64,000 bases of DNA, taken from positions 3,491,659 through 3,555,658 of the forward strand of contig NZ_CP038033.1 of the NCBI RefSeq assembly GCF_004421105.1, written 5' to 3'. Source of the stretch: Nitrosococcus wardiae (GTDB taxonomy: Bacteria; Pseudomonadota; Gammaproteobacteria; Nitrosococcales; Nitrosococcaceae). Shown here piece after piece: positions 18,106 through 25,907 of the stretch. Numbering within the stretch: position 1 is the first letter of the stretch; each line of letters begins with the position of its first letter. Under the pieces are notes generated by a model, which was not told the origin of the DNA, searched no databases, and saw only the letters and a list, made by a program, of their open reading frames with translations. The translations under genes were made by a program, and so were the position numbers.

Positions 18106-19776
18106 CTAATCCTCGGCCGCATCGCAAAGCACAATATAACGGCATCGGCGTCTTATCAGTTCATAAAGCCCCAAATTCTCAAAATGCCCGCCATCGGATA
18201 AATAAATATGCATTTGGTTTTCATCCATCTTGAGGCCGAACATTTCCCGCAAGGAGTAGATGAGCCAGTAGGGACGCGACCATCCTTTCATAATCCGGGC
18301 GGGTCGCTTCGGGTTGCGGGCCCAATAACCCACCCGCAGGTTCAATAAAGTCATCATAAAAGACAATGGCCGAGAGCGGGTCACCCCCGTATTGGGATCG
18401 ATAGCCGCCCCTGAAATACTAAAGGCTGTGCTGAGATCCATCGTACCCCCCAGATAGTGAGTGCTGGGGGCATAGCCTGTCGACTGAGCACCACAAAATA
18501 AAGGAGTAAAAATAAAATTATCCCCTCCTCGGATCCGCAACTTGGGGGTAGAGGAATTCCAGGTCATCATCATGGTATTAATGATTTGGTAAGGGGCTGT
18601 GGTCTGGGGAACGTCTTTTAACAAACATTTATTAGGGGCGCTAAAATCAGTAAAATCCACTGGCGGCATAAATGCCTCCAACAGCCGGTCCCGGTAATAA
18701 CGGTGGATAGAAACGTAGTTAATATTGGCCAATACGCCAATGAGAATGGATAAAATTATCCCCCCGCGCAGGAGTTCATCTCTCACTACATCGCCATCAT
18801 TCACAATGGCATCAGCGCCATGATACATCCATTGCAATAGACCATAAGCTGCCAAGGCGAGTCCCACGTTCAACAAAACCTTGCGATATCCTTTGAGTTC
18901 CTTTCCCGAGTCCCGACCTATCCAACCTGCCACCAGGGACAGCACCCCTGCCAGAGAAAAAGAAGTATTAAATTCTTCAATCAAGTGCTCAAAATATAAA
19001 TCCAGATAACCATGCAGAAAGGGAATCGTCCCCAGCACCACAAACCCGGCCCCAAAAAACAGCATCCGCCCCATCCAGAAGTTAGTCCGGTGCCGTAAAC
19101 GAAATCGCTGCAAGCGGCGAAAGCTAGAGAACAGAGCATAGAAAATGGAAGTGATACCGAGCAAAGCCAGAGAGGCGAGCCCCACCAACAGCAGTGCAGT
19201 AAAACCATCGTGGGGATAACCAGCCATAATCACCGGGCCGGGTAGCCAAACCAGGAATACGGTTACCACAAAAAGAATCGGAATAATGACCAACAGGTTA
19301 ACTAAGGTGCCCCGGATAATCGCCGCTGACAAAGCCCAGAGATCAATACCCTCACCGGGAGTCAGATAAGAAGCGTGCTGGCGCAGCCAGCTCACGATGG
19401 CGCCTGGTGTTTCGGTATTATCGCGGCGGGAAGTTCCGAAAGGAAAGTCTTGCTTGAGACAAGACATAAACCAAGTCAGAGAGCTGCCAATATAGCCTCC
19501 ACCTGAAACCGTGGAGAGATAATCCACATGCTTGAGGAAGCCATAACGATGCATCGCCTGTAATAACCCTAAATTAAAGGTGGCGGAACGAATCCCGCCA
19601 CCTGAGAAAGTCAGGCCCACCGCATCTTTTTCCGGCTGACCTGCCGCAAGTCTTGCCTGACGGCGCCGCTCCTGGAGACGCCTACGCTCCTGCTCCAGAA
19701 CTTGTTCCGCCGTCAAAATAGGGAAATTGCTCTCTAGAGCCTTCTCTGAACCCTGATTTTCTGCCACGTAGTTCAA
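18106..19776 (-). CDS. Membrane-embedded patatin-like phospholipase (ends at in-frame amber codon)
   Basis: A 556-aa reading frame. The N-terminal patatin part has TFSGGGIRSATFNLGLLQA (56-74) and the nucleophile Ser91 in TVSGGGYIG. Several hydrophobic segments (about 145-340) form a membrane domain inserted into the fold. The catalytic Asp528 lies in SDGGHFENLGLYEL. Both catalytic residues precede the TAG stop, so a truncated protein might still act, though the C-terminal 124 residues are lost. Last gene of the operon, 14 bp after the lipoxygenase-like gene. By family it should hydrolyse acyl esters of lipids at the membrane, a plausible source of fatty acids for the neighbouring oxidative enzymes. 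Confidence 0.85.
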   Translation of the reverse strand: MNYVAENQGSEKALESNFPILTAEQVLEQERRRLQERRRQARLAAGQPEKDAVGLTFSGGGIRSATFNLGLLQAMHRYGFLKHVDYLSTVSGGGYIGSSLTWFMSCLKQDFPFGTSRRDNTETPGAIVSWLRQHASYLTPGEGIDLWALSAAIIRGTLVNLLVIIPILFVVTVFLVWLPGPVIMAGYPHDGFTALLLVGLASLALLGITSIFYALFSSFRRLQRFRLRHRTNFWMGRMLFFGAGFVVLGTIPFLHGYLDLYFEHLIEEFNTSFSLAGVLSLVAGWIGRDSGKELKGYRKVLLNVGLALAAYGLLQWMYHGADAIVNDGDVVRDELLRGGIILSILIGVLANINYVSIHRYYRDRLLEAFMPPVDFTDFSAPNKCLLKDVPQTTAPYQIINTMMMTWNSSTPKLRIRGGDNFIFTPLFCGAQSTGYAPSTHYLGGTMDLSTAFSISGAAIDPNTGVTRSRPLSFMMTLLNLRVGYWARNPKRPARIMKGWSRPYWLIYSLREMFGLKMDENQMHIYLSDGGHFENLGLYELIRRRCRYIVLCDAAED

Positions 19777-19790
19777 GCTTTACTCCTACC

Positions 19791-20864
19791 TCAAGTATTA
19801 ATGCTGTTAATGATTTCCGAAGGCTTTAGGTACTTGTAGGCTAGCGGGCGTCCTTGATTACGCTGCTCAATCTCCTGCTCGACTGCCGCTAGATCCTGCT
19901 GGAACCGTTCTACCACGGCTTGTGCCCGGGGATCTTCAAATTTTTCCTCATAGTGTCCCAAGCGATCGTAGTGATAGGAGGTGAGGATCTCGGTCCATTT
20001 TAGCTGCAGCGCGGCCTGCTCGTAGGGGGGCAGAATTTTCATCAGGGTTTCCATATCGATACCGCCCTCTTCGGGAATGGGGTGATAGGCAGCATAGGGC
20101 ATGTTCGGGACGTAGCCGATGTACTCATACTGGGCAAAATTCAATGTCGAATGTAAGGGCGCACAAGTATAAATAACGGTGCTGAGAATGTTGGCAAGTT
20201 GCTCAACGGTTTCAATATGCGCTGGCATACCCGCCACCCGGCCCCCGTCATTGGCGGCAAGCTCTTGGGCCCAATTTTGCAATTCCTGATCCCGGGTCAC
20301 CCCTTCAGGACTTTGATAATAGAGCGCTAGATATTCTTTCACGAACTTCTGGGTACTCTCCCATACCAGCATCCCATCATCCCGGAAGGGATAATGGGGC
20401 AGCACCTCCGGATCATCCATCTTGCGGCTGGCGATCTCAACGGGAAAGGCGGCTTCATCTAGCCGCCACTCCTGATAAAAGGCGGCAGAAATCCCAATGG
20501 ATTCTTCTAAAGTGCCCGCCATCATATGTTCAACTGGGCCATCCGGCTGGATAAATCTAGCCCGTCCTAAGTCATTGTCGTAGAGCATAAACCGAAAATG
20601 GGGCCGCAACAGAACATGCAGGGGGTGGTTTTCTGCCAATTGACGGTTAGTGACCACGGCAAAAGGGGCCATGACCACATGAGTGCGAGCAAAATGGGTA
20701 CCGAGTTCCTGGTGGTTGGCATCGGCAATCTGTACGCACAGTTTGGCCACAAACCAATCTAAATCGGGATCCTGGGGAGTAAAGAGCCGGCCCCTCGGCG
20801 ACCCATTAATTTGAATGGCTACCGGCTGCAAGCGCTTACCGTCCCAGCAAAATGAAGTGTTCAT
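19791..20864 (-). CDS. Short lipoxygenase homologue (catalytic domain core only)
   Basis: A 357-aa protein matching the C-terminal half of lipoxygenases: THFARTHVVMAPFAVVTNRQ, NHPLHVLLRPHFR, HSTLNFAQYEYIG (His238 and Asn242, the HxxxN iron ligands) and a C-terminal KYLKPSEIINSINT. Usual lipoxygenases are over 500 aa, so the N-terminal part is missing. It has its own ribosome site (AAGGAG 6 bp before ATG) and starts 13 bp after the cytochrome gene, so it is a complete gene, not a fragment. Two iron ligands are unusual: the canonical His-x4-His is His51-x5-His57, with Gln52 at the aligned position, and the C-terminal Ile is Thr357. It may use a modified metal site or be inactive. Confidence 0.85.
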   Translation of the reverse strand: MNTSFCWDGKRLQPVAIQINGSPRGRLFTPQDPDLDWFVAKLCVQIADANHQELGTHFARTHVVMAPFAVVTNRQLAENHPLHVLLRPHFRFMLYDNDLGRARFIQPDGPVEHMMAGTLEESIGISAAFYQEWRLDEAAFPVEIASRKMDDPEVLPHYPFRDDGMLVWESTQKFVKEYLALYYQSPEGVTRDQELQNWAQELAANDGGRVAGMPAHIETVEQLANILSTVIYTCAPLHSTLNFAQYEYIGYVPNMPYAAYHPIPEEGGIDMETLMKILPPYEQAALQLKWTEILTSYHYDRLGHYEEKFEDPRAQAVVERFQQDLAAVEQEIEQRNQGRPLAYKYLKPSEIINSINT

Positions 20865-20877
20865 GATGTTCTCCTTA

Positions 20878-22329
20878 TCAAAGCGTCTTTAAATACTCAA
20901 GCAACGCTTCTTTTTGCTCCTCCGGAAGATCCGTGCCAAATAGATGTCCCTGATTGCTGTTGCCGGGAACGCGGGTGTCATAACGGAAACCGATACGCTC
21001 AGCTTCTTCCCCTTGGGACACGAAGCCCACATTAACGGGATCGAAAAGATCGTAACCCCGGTAAAAGACCTGAGGCCGCTCTTCCGGTTTTTTAAGCATA
21101 TCCCGCAGGGTAGGTACAGAACCGTTGTGGAGATAAGGCCCCCGCAACCACAAACCATCGTGGGACACCGCCACATAGCCGTCTACATCCCTAAAGTGGC
21201 GCATCCCCCAATCGTACTCTTCCTGATAGGCGTTGTAGCGTTTAGCCGCTTCAGCCGTCCACATATCCACCCGATGGCGATCGGTACCCACTTCTTCAAC
21301 CGGGATCACCGTCCTATGACGTTCCCCTCCCCACGCATGGCATTTAGCGCAATGCTGCTCATAAATGGCTTCACCCGTTGCCGCCAGCTGTTCATCCAAG
21401 TGATAAGGAGAGGAAGGCTTCTCATCGGCATCAAAGGGTGAAGGGGGAGGTTGGACCTCCTGTAACCAGGCCTCGATACGATCCAGGCTCTCATGGGCAA
21501 TGGCTTTGTAAGTCATACCATCACCAATGGCGGAACTAATCACGACTTCATGAAGATCGGTATTCAAACCATCCCAATGGAGGGCATCTCCTTCGCGGAC
21601 TTTCATGTTCCATAGGGGCATCATGTCCGAATTACCAATAGTCGGGTCGATTCCCATGTCCAGGATTCCGAACTTAATGGGATTAAAGGGATCAATACGC
21701 CCCGTGCCCCACGGTGGCTTTTCTTGGGCCCAAGCAAAATCTTGCCCATATTGGATCAGCGCTTTTTTAGTCATGGGAATAATCAAGTAACGATAGAGCT
21801 GCTTGTCCAACCAGGACAATTCGTAGATCAAACCGATCTCCTCCATAATGTTGTCAGGATTGAACCTGGCATCATTCGCCGCAGCGGCTAGGAAACGAGC
21901 ATAATCTTGGGGCCTGACGGTATTCCCCGGTCCGGGAACCACAATCGTGGGCTGACTGTCTTTTTCAAGGCGATATCTAGCCGAATGGCAAAAGGCACAG
22001 TTGAATGACACGCGGGGAAAACCCACGGTTTTTTTGGAGAAACCCACCGGCATTTCTTGGCCCTGTTCCCAAGGAACACCGAGGGAGGCATAACCACCGG
22101 GGCCGGGCAAATACTCAGGAAACATCTTCGGCAAGACACGCCAAATCCAATAGGGAACCCCTTGCTCTTCCTCGCTGCCAATGGAACCGTACTTAAACCA
22201 TTCCTCAGCCGAAGCTTCTTTAAGAGAAGTTTGTTCAACTTCGCGAAGGAGCTTGTACCAGCCAACAGCCCCAATCACCAGGGCTAATACCAACAGTACA
22301 ACGATCCAGCGAACAATTTTTGACTGCAT
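20878..22329 (-). CDS. Membrane-anchored di-heme c-type cytochrome, RoxA/MauG-like (paralogue A)
   Basis: A 483-aa protein with an uncleaved N-terminal membrane anchor (about 7-26) and a periplasmic domain with two heme c sites, Cys111-Cys114-His115 (CAFCH) and Cys327-Cys330-His331 (CAKCH). FKYGSIGSEEEQGVPYWIW and GLWLRGPYLHNGSVPTLRDM are shared almost word for word with the cytochrome at 22795-24315, so they are paralogues. The APYLHNGSV-type segment is typical of di-heme peroxidase/MauG/RoxA relatives. It could be an oxygenase or peroxidase acting on lipid hydroperoxides, or an electron carrier. Spacing of 13-14 bp to both neighbours shows one operon. Confidence 0.85.
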   Translation of the reverse strand: MQSKIVRWIVVLLVLALVIGAVGWYKLLREVEQTSLKEASAEEWFKYGSIGSEEEQGVPYWIWRVLPKMFPEYLPGPGGYASLGVPWEQGQEMPVGFSKKTVGFPRVSFNCAFCHSARYRLEKDSQPTIVVPGPGNTVRPQDYARFLAAAANDARFNPDNIMEEIGLIYELSWLDKQLYRYLIIPMTKKALIQYGQDFAWAQEKPPWGTGRIDPFNPIKFGILDMGIDPTIGNSDMMPLWNMKVREGDALHWDGLNTDLHEVVISSAIGDGMTYKAIAHESLDRIEAWLQEVQPPPSPFDADEKPSSPYHLDEQLAATGEAIYEQHCAKCHAWGGERHRTVIPVEEVGTDRHRVDMWTAEAAKRYNAYQEEYDWGMRHFRDVDGYVAVSHDGLWLRGPYLHNGSVPTLRDMLKKPEERPQVFYRGYDLFDPVNVGFVSQGEEAERIGFRYDTRVPGNSNQGHLFGTDLPEEQKEALLEYLKTL

Positions 22330-22343
22330 TAGCTCTGGTCCTC

Positions 22344-22760
22344 CTATTTTATCGCCACCGGGCTGCCCATTTTTCTCTCCTCAAGAGTCACCAGCAACAG
22401 CAAAATAAATGTCGTGATTCCAATAAAACCATCCACAATGGCAATGGACAGAAAACCAACCGGCTGGCCGAACAGGAACACGGCAACCGTAAAGAAGGTG
22501 GCTCCAAAAGTCCGAGAGGGAAAGATGGAAAACCAGGCCGTCGCCCGGTAGCGTTTTAGATCCCAGGTAGCAGGTATGTAAAAAACAATGATGATGAAAA
22601 GCAACATCCCCGAGGCCCGTGCCCAGATCAGTTGATCTAACGGAATATTAAGTAGTCCTAACAACCATCCTGGCGCCAACACCAAGGGAAAGACAAAAAA
22701 CATATTCAAAATGATTCCAAACCACACCACGCGGCCGTGCCAAGCAGCATAATGACTCAT
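22344..22760 (-). CDS. Small polytopic membrane protein, unknown function
   Basis: A 138-aa protein with four hydrophobic segments (about 10-36, 47-63, 81-100 and 104-126). No motif is recognised. It sits between the two paralogous di-heme cytochromes, 14 bp before the downstream one and 34 bp after the upstream one, and so probably serves as a membrane partner or anchor for them. No function can be assigned from sequence. Confidence 0.8.
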   Translation of the reverse strand: MSHYAAWHGRVVWFGIILNMFFVFPLVLAPGWLLGLLNIPLDQLIWARASGMLLFIIIVFYIPATWDLKRYRATAWFSIFPSRTFGATFFTVAVFLFGQPVGFLSIAIVDGFIGITTFILLLLVTLEERKMGSPVAIK

Positions 22761-22794
22761 TTTTTTATTCCTTCTACTGATCCACTCATTTCTT

Positions 22795-24315
22795 TTAAAA
22801 AGTCTTCATATACTCGACAATGGCTTCCTTTTGTGCTCCGCTTAGGGAGGTCCCATAAGCTTCGCCTTCATGGCCAGCATTGGAATTTCCCTTCACCTGG
22901 GTATCAAATTTAAAGAATGAGTGATCACCCTCTTTGGCCACCTCAGAGATAAACCCCACCTTTTCCCAGTCATAGACGTTATAACCCCGATAGAACACCT
23001 GCGGCCGATTTTCTACCGGCTCCAGCAGATCGCGCAGTGTCGGCACCGACCCGTTATGCAAATAGGGAGCCCGTAACCAGATACCATCCAAGGGCATATT
23101 GGCATAGCCATTGGTTTTTCGGAAATGTTTGAAACGCCAGGGATAACCCACATAAAGGGTATTTTGATTGACTGATAATATTTCGGTATAGGAATTGAGC
23201 CGTCCCGGATCTGTACCGATCTCTTCGATGGGCTCCACCCGTCCTAGGCGAGCAAATCGATCGGTATCAAACACGTACTGATCCCTTTCTTTTAGGCCAT
23301 GACATTCAGCACAATATTGGATATAAAGCTGCTTGCCCTCATCTGCCTTAGACTGATCAATCTCCTTAGGATAAGCCGGAGGCTCGAAATCCCATAACCA
23401 GTCTTCAATACGACTGATCCGCTCCAAGTCAATTGTGACCGGAGTAACGCCTGCTCCTAAGGCAGCGCTTTTATTGCGCTCCTTGACGGAGGGGTTATTG
23501 CCATCCCAGTGTAAGTACATCCCTTCCCGGGGCCGCTGATTCCAAATTGAAGGATAATCGGCCGGGCCAATTAACTCCTCTTCAGGTAATTGGTCCATAG
23601 GGAAATTAAACTGGATGACCTTATAAGGATTAAAGGTATCCACCCGACCGGGTCCCCAGGGATGTTGGCGCTCAAGAAAATTTAATTGGTCGCGTAATTC
23701 GAATAGGGCAGCGCGCACCCGATCCACAATGAAATAGCGATAGGCAACTTTCTCGATAAGATCGAGATTGCCACCCATTTCCTCAATCGTTGCCATCACA
23801 TTTTCTGAGGTAAAACGGTTATCTAAGGCAACCTCTCTCAAAAACTGGATGAATTGGTACAATTTAAAGTCATTTGCAGGCATTCCCAAGAAGATCTGAG
23901 GCGGGCTGTCCTTCGTTTCCCGCAGGGTGCCCGTATGACAAACGGCACAATTCAACCAAACCCGATCGATCCCTGTCACCCGACGTTGTGATACCCCAAT
24001 GGGCAAATCCCGCCCTTCCTCGTAAATGAATCCGAATGAAGCATATCCCCCCTTACCTGGAAACTTCTCTGGAAACATTTCCGGAAGGACTTTCCATATC
24101 CAATAGGGCAGACCATTGGCAGGTTCGCTACCAATGGAACCGTATTTAAAATGATCATCAATGGCCTCATAGTCCACCGGCTTTTCCGGCACAAAACGAG
24201 CAATGAGATAACCACCGACGACAAGGATAATAGCGATTATCAAGATAGTGAAGATGAGTCGCGACTTGCTAGGCTTTTCCGACTTAGCCGCTGACTGCTT
24301 CTGGTGCGTAGCCAT
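22795..24315 (-). CDS. Membrane-anchored di-heme c-type cytochrome, RoxA/MauG-like (paralogue B)
   Basis: A 506-aa protein: Lys/Ser-rich N-terminus, one membrane anchor (about 20-41), then a periplasmic di-heme domain with Cys123-Cys126-His127 (CAVCH) and Cys335-Cys338-His339 (CAECH). It shares FKYGSIGSE, GLPYWIWKVLPEMFPE, GGYASFG, GRVDTFNPYK, GIWLRAPYLHNGSVPTLRDL and RPQVFYRGYN with paralogue A. Spacing of the two hemes (212 residues) is nearly the same (216 in A and 211 in the lipoprotein at 25908-28079). Likely periplasmic redox enzyme of the same pathway; substrate unknown. Confidence 0.85.
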   Translation of the reverse strand: MATHQKQSAAKSEKPSKSRLIFTILIIAIILVVGGYLIARFVPEKPVDYEAIDDHFKYGSIGSEPANGLPYWIWKVLPEMFPEKFPGKGGYASFGFIYEEGRDLPIGVSQRRVTGIDRVWLNCAVCHTGTLRETKDSPPQIFLGMPANDFKLYQFIQFLREVALDNRFTSENVMATIEEMGGNLDLIEKVAYRYFIVDRVRAALFELRDQLNFLERQHPWGPGRVDTFNPYKVIQFNFPMDQLPEEELIGPADYPSIWNQRPREGMYLHWDGNNPSVKERNKSAALGAGVTPVTIDLERISRIEDWLWDFEPPAYPKEIDQSKADEGKQLYIQYCAECHGLKERDQYVFDTDRFARLGRVEPIEEIGTDPGRLNSYTEILSVNQNTLYVGYPWRFKHFRKTNGYANMPLDGIWLRAPYLHNGSVPTLRDLLEPVENRPQVFYRGYNVYDWEKVGFISEVAKEGDHSFFKFDTQVKGNSNAGHEGEAYGTSLSGAQKEAIVEYMKTF

Positions 24316-24339
24316 GTCAATCGATGCTCCGTGACAGGA

Positions 24340-24507
24340 TCAAAGTAAGACCATCAGTAATAAAAAAAGGATAACAGCCGGGATAATGATCATCAGCCGC
24401 TTCCGGACTTTTAGCTCATGTTGGTCGACCGGACTCTCACGAACCACATCTTCAATCGTCTGATCCTTTGCTACGGTTTGGACGGTTTGGGTTTCGGTGT
24501 TATTCAT
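24340..24507 (-). CDS. 55-aa single-pass membrane peptide
   Basis: A short gene: ATG at 24507, TGA at 24340-24342, 55 codons. The N-terminal half is polar and acidic (TETQTVQTVAKDQTIEDVV), followed by KVRKR and a C-terminal hydrophobic helix (LMIIIPAVILFLLLMVLL). An AAAGGG-type ribosome site precedes the start. It fits between the flavoprotein (61 bp) and cytochrome B (24 bp) without overlap, which supports it being real. The positive charges before the helix predict a tail-anchored protein with the N-terminus in the cytoplasm. It could act as a small subunit of the cytochromes; unknown. Confidence 0.65.
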   Translation of the reverse strand: MNNTETQTVQTVAKDQTIEDVVRESPVDQHELKVRKRLMIIIPAVILFLLLMVLL

Positions 24508-24568
24508 TTGCAACCCTTTTATAAAATTAAAATGCTATTTAGATCACCCCATCGAAAAGGTCTTTGAA

Positions 24569-25894
24569 CTAACGGAAAGGGGGAGGATCATAAACCGTCA
24601 TCACCTCCCTAATCATGGCATCATAATCGTTGTCATAGCGACGCAAATCGTAGCAACCCAGTGGGTTGGCAGGCGCATTAATGAGGCATCGATTGCAAAA
24701 CGAGCAAGGTTTATCAGGTAGATCCTGACCCCGCTCGAGGACCTTGGGTAGATCATTATTAGCAATCAGCGGACGGGCAATGGCTACCCCATCGCAGTAC
24801 CCTTCAGAAATCACCTTCCGAATCAGCTTGCCATCCTGATAACCCCCGGTATTGAGGACTGGAATACTGACGCTTTCTTTAACTCGCTTACAAAGGTCAG
24901 CGCTGACCCCTTCAATGGGGTATTTTTTCTTGGTGCGGTTCCAGAGCCAACGAAAGAGCGGCCTCAAGATCTTGAAATGAAAGACCGTATAATTCATGTA
25001 ACCGCGCACACCGCTTGAGGCCATACTGCCATACCACCAATTGGCCTCATCCAGAGGAAAGCCTCCGGGGGGAACTAAAGGATGGGGGAAGAGACTCCCT
25101 GCCGAAACATGCAATCCATCAGCGCCGGCTTCCTCTACCCATTTACAGATTTGAACATACTCTTCCGGTTTATTACCCCATTTCTCCCAGGGATAGAGGG
25201 CATTGTTTTCATCAACAATATTGATTTTGACTTGAAGATGAAAATCCTCCCCCACTTCCTTACGGATCCCCTGAATCACGTCTAACAAGAAACGGGCCCG
25301 GTTCTCTAATGAGCCTCCATACTCATCCTTGCGATCGTTAATCCCGGAGCTTAAAAACTGAGTAAAGAGATAACCATGGGAAGCATGTAATTCCACCCCG
25401 TCGAGGCCCGCTTCCCGGGCCCGACGAGCACCATCGACAAACTGCTGGATAGCCTGTTTAATTTCCCCCAGGGTCATGGCCTGACAAAGCAGGCCATGAA
25501 ACGTATCCATCTTACTGGTTGATGACAGTCCTTTGTTCATCAAGTTTTCAACACCCGGAACATCCCGCTGACGTCCCGAGTGACTCAACTGCATGATAAA
25601 TTTGCAGTCATACTCATGGACTTTCTCAGCTACCTGACGCCAGAAGGGAATCTTATCGTCATCATCAATCATGGCGTAATTGGGCATGATCCGGCCCCGC
25701 ACATGAATCGGTACGAAGGAAGAGATAATGGCGCCCACCCCGCCCCGGGCAAACTTTTCTTCCCAGTTAATACGAGCCTGGGTTCCCGAGCCATTATAGT
25801 TATCCCAGCGACCGGAAATGCTGGAGCGGAAAATCCGGTTCTTAACAGTTAAATTCTTAAACGCTAGAGGTTGAAAAATAAGGTCATTTTCCAC
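24569..25894 (-). CDS. Old-yellow-enzyme-type NADH:flavin oxidoreductase with Fe-S cysteines
   Basis: A 441-aa TIM-barrel FMN protein. Motifs: FKNLTVKNRIFRSS, FIMQLSHSGRQ, GVELHASHGYLFTQFLSS (active-site His pair), DEYGGSLENRARFLLDV and GYCDGVAIARPLIAN. The C-terminal cysteines Cys397, Cys400, Cys403 and Cys414 match the 4Fe-4S site of 2,4-dienoyl-CoA-reductase-type members, but the extra FAD/NAD domains of that class are absent, so electrons must come from another protein. By family it reduces activated C=C bonds such as enones or dienoyl thioesters. No signal peptide is visible, so it is likely cytosolic. It begins 13 bp after the RoxA-like gene. Confidence 0.9.
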   Translation of the reverse strand: MENDLIFQPLAFKNLTVKNRIFRSSISGRWDNYNGSGTQARINWEEKFARGGVGAIISSFVPIHVRGRIMPNYAMIDDDDKIPFWRQVAEKVHEYDCKFIMQLSHSGRQRDVPGVENLMNKGLSSTSKMDTFHGLLCQAMTLGEIKQAIQQFVDGARRAREAGLDGVELHASHGYLFTQFLSSGINDRKDEYGGSLENRARFLLDVIQGIRKEVGEDFHLQVKINIVDENNALYPWEKWGNKPEEYVQICKWVEEAGADGLHVSAGSLFPHPLVPPGGFPLDEANWWYGSMASSGVRGYMNYTVFHFKILRPLFRWLWNRTKKKYPIEGVSADLCKRVKESVSIPVLNTGGYQDGKLIRKVISEGYCDGVAIARPLIANNDLPKVLERGQDLPDKPCSFCNRCLINAPANPLGCYDLRRYDNDYDAMIREVMTVYDPPPFR

Positions 25895-25907
25895 GATCCA
25901 GGCCCCC

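Noticed and set aside
20944-21441. 165-codon plus-strand frame opposite cytochrome A
   Set aside because: Antisense to a CxxCH cytochrome gene; no ribosome site or domain.
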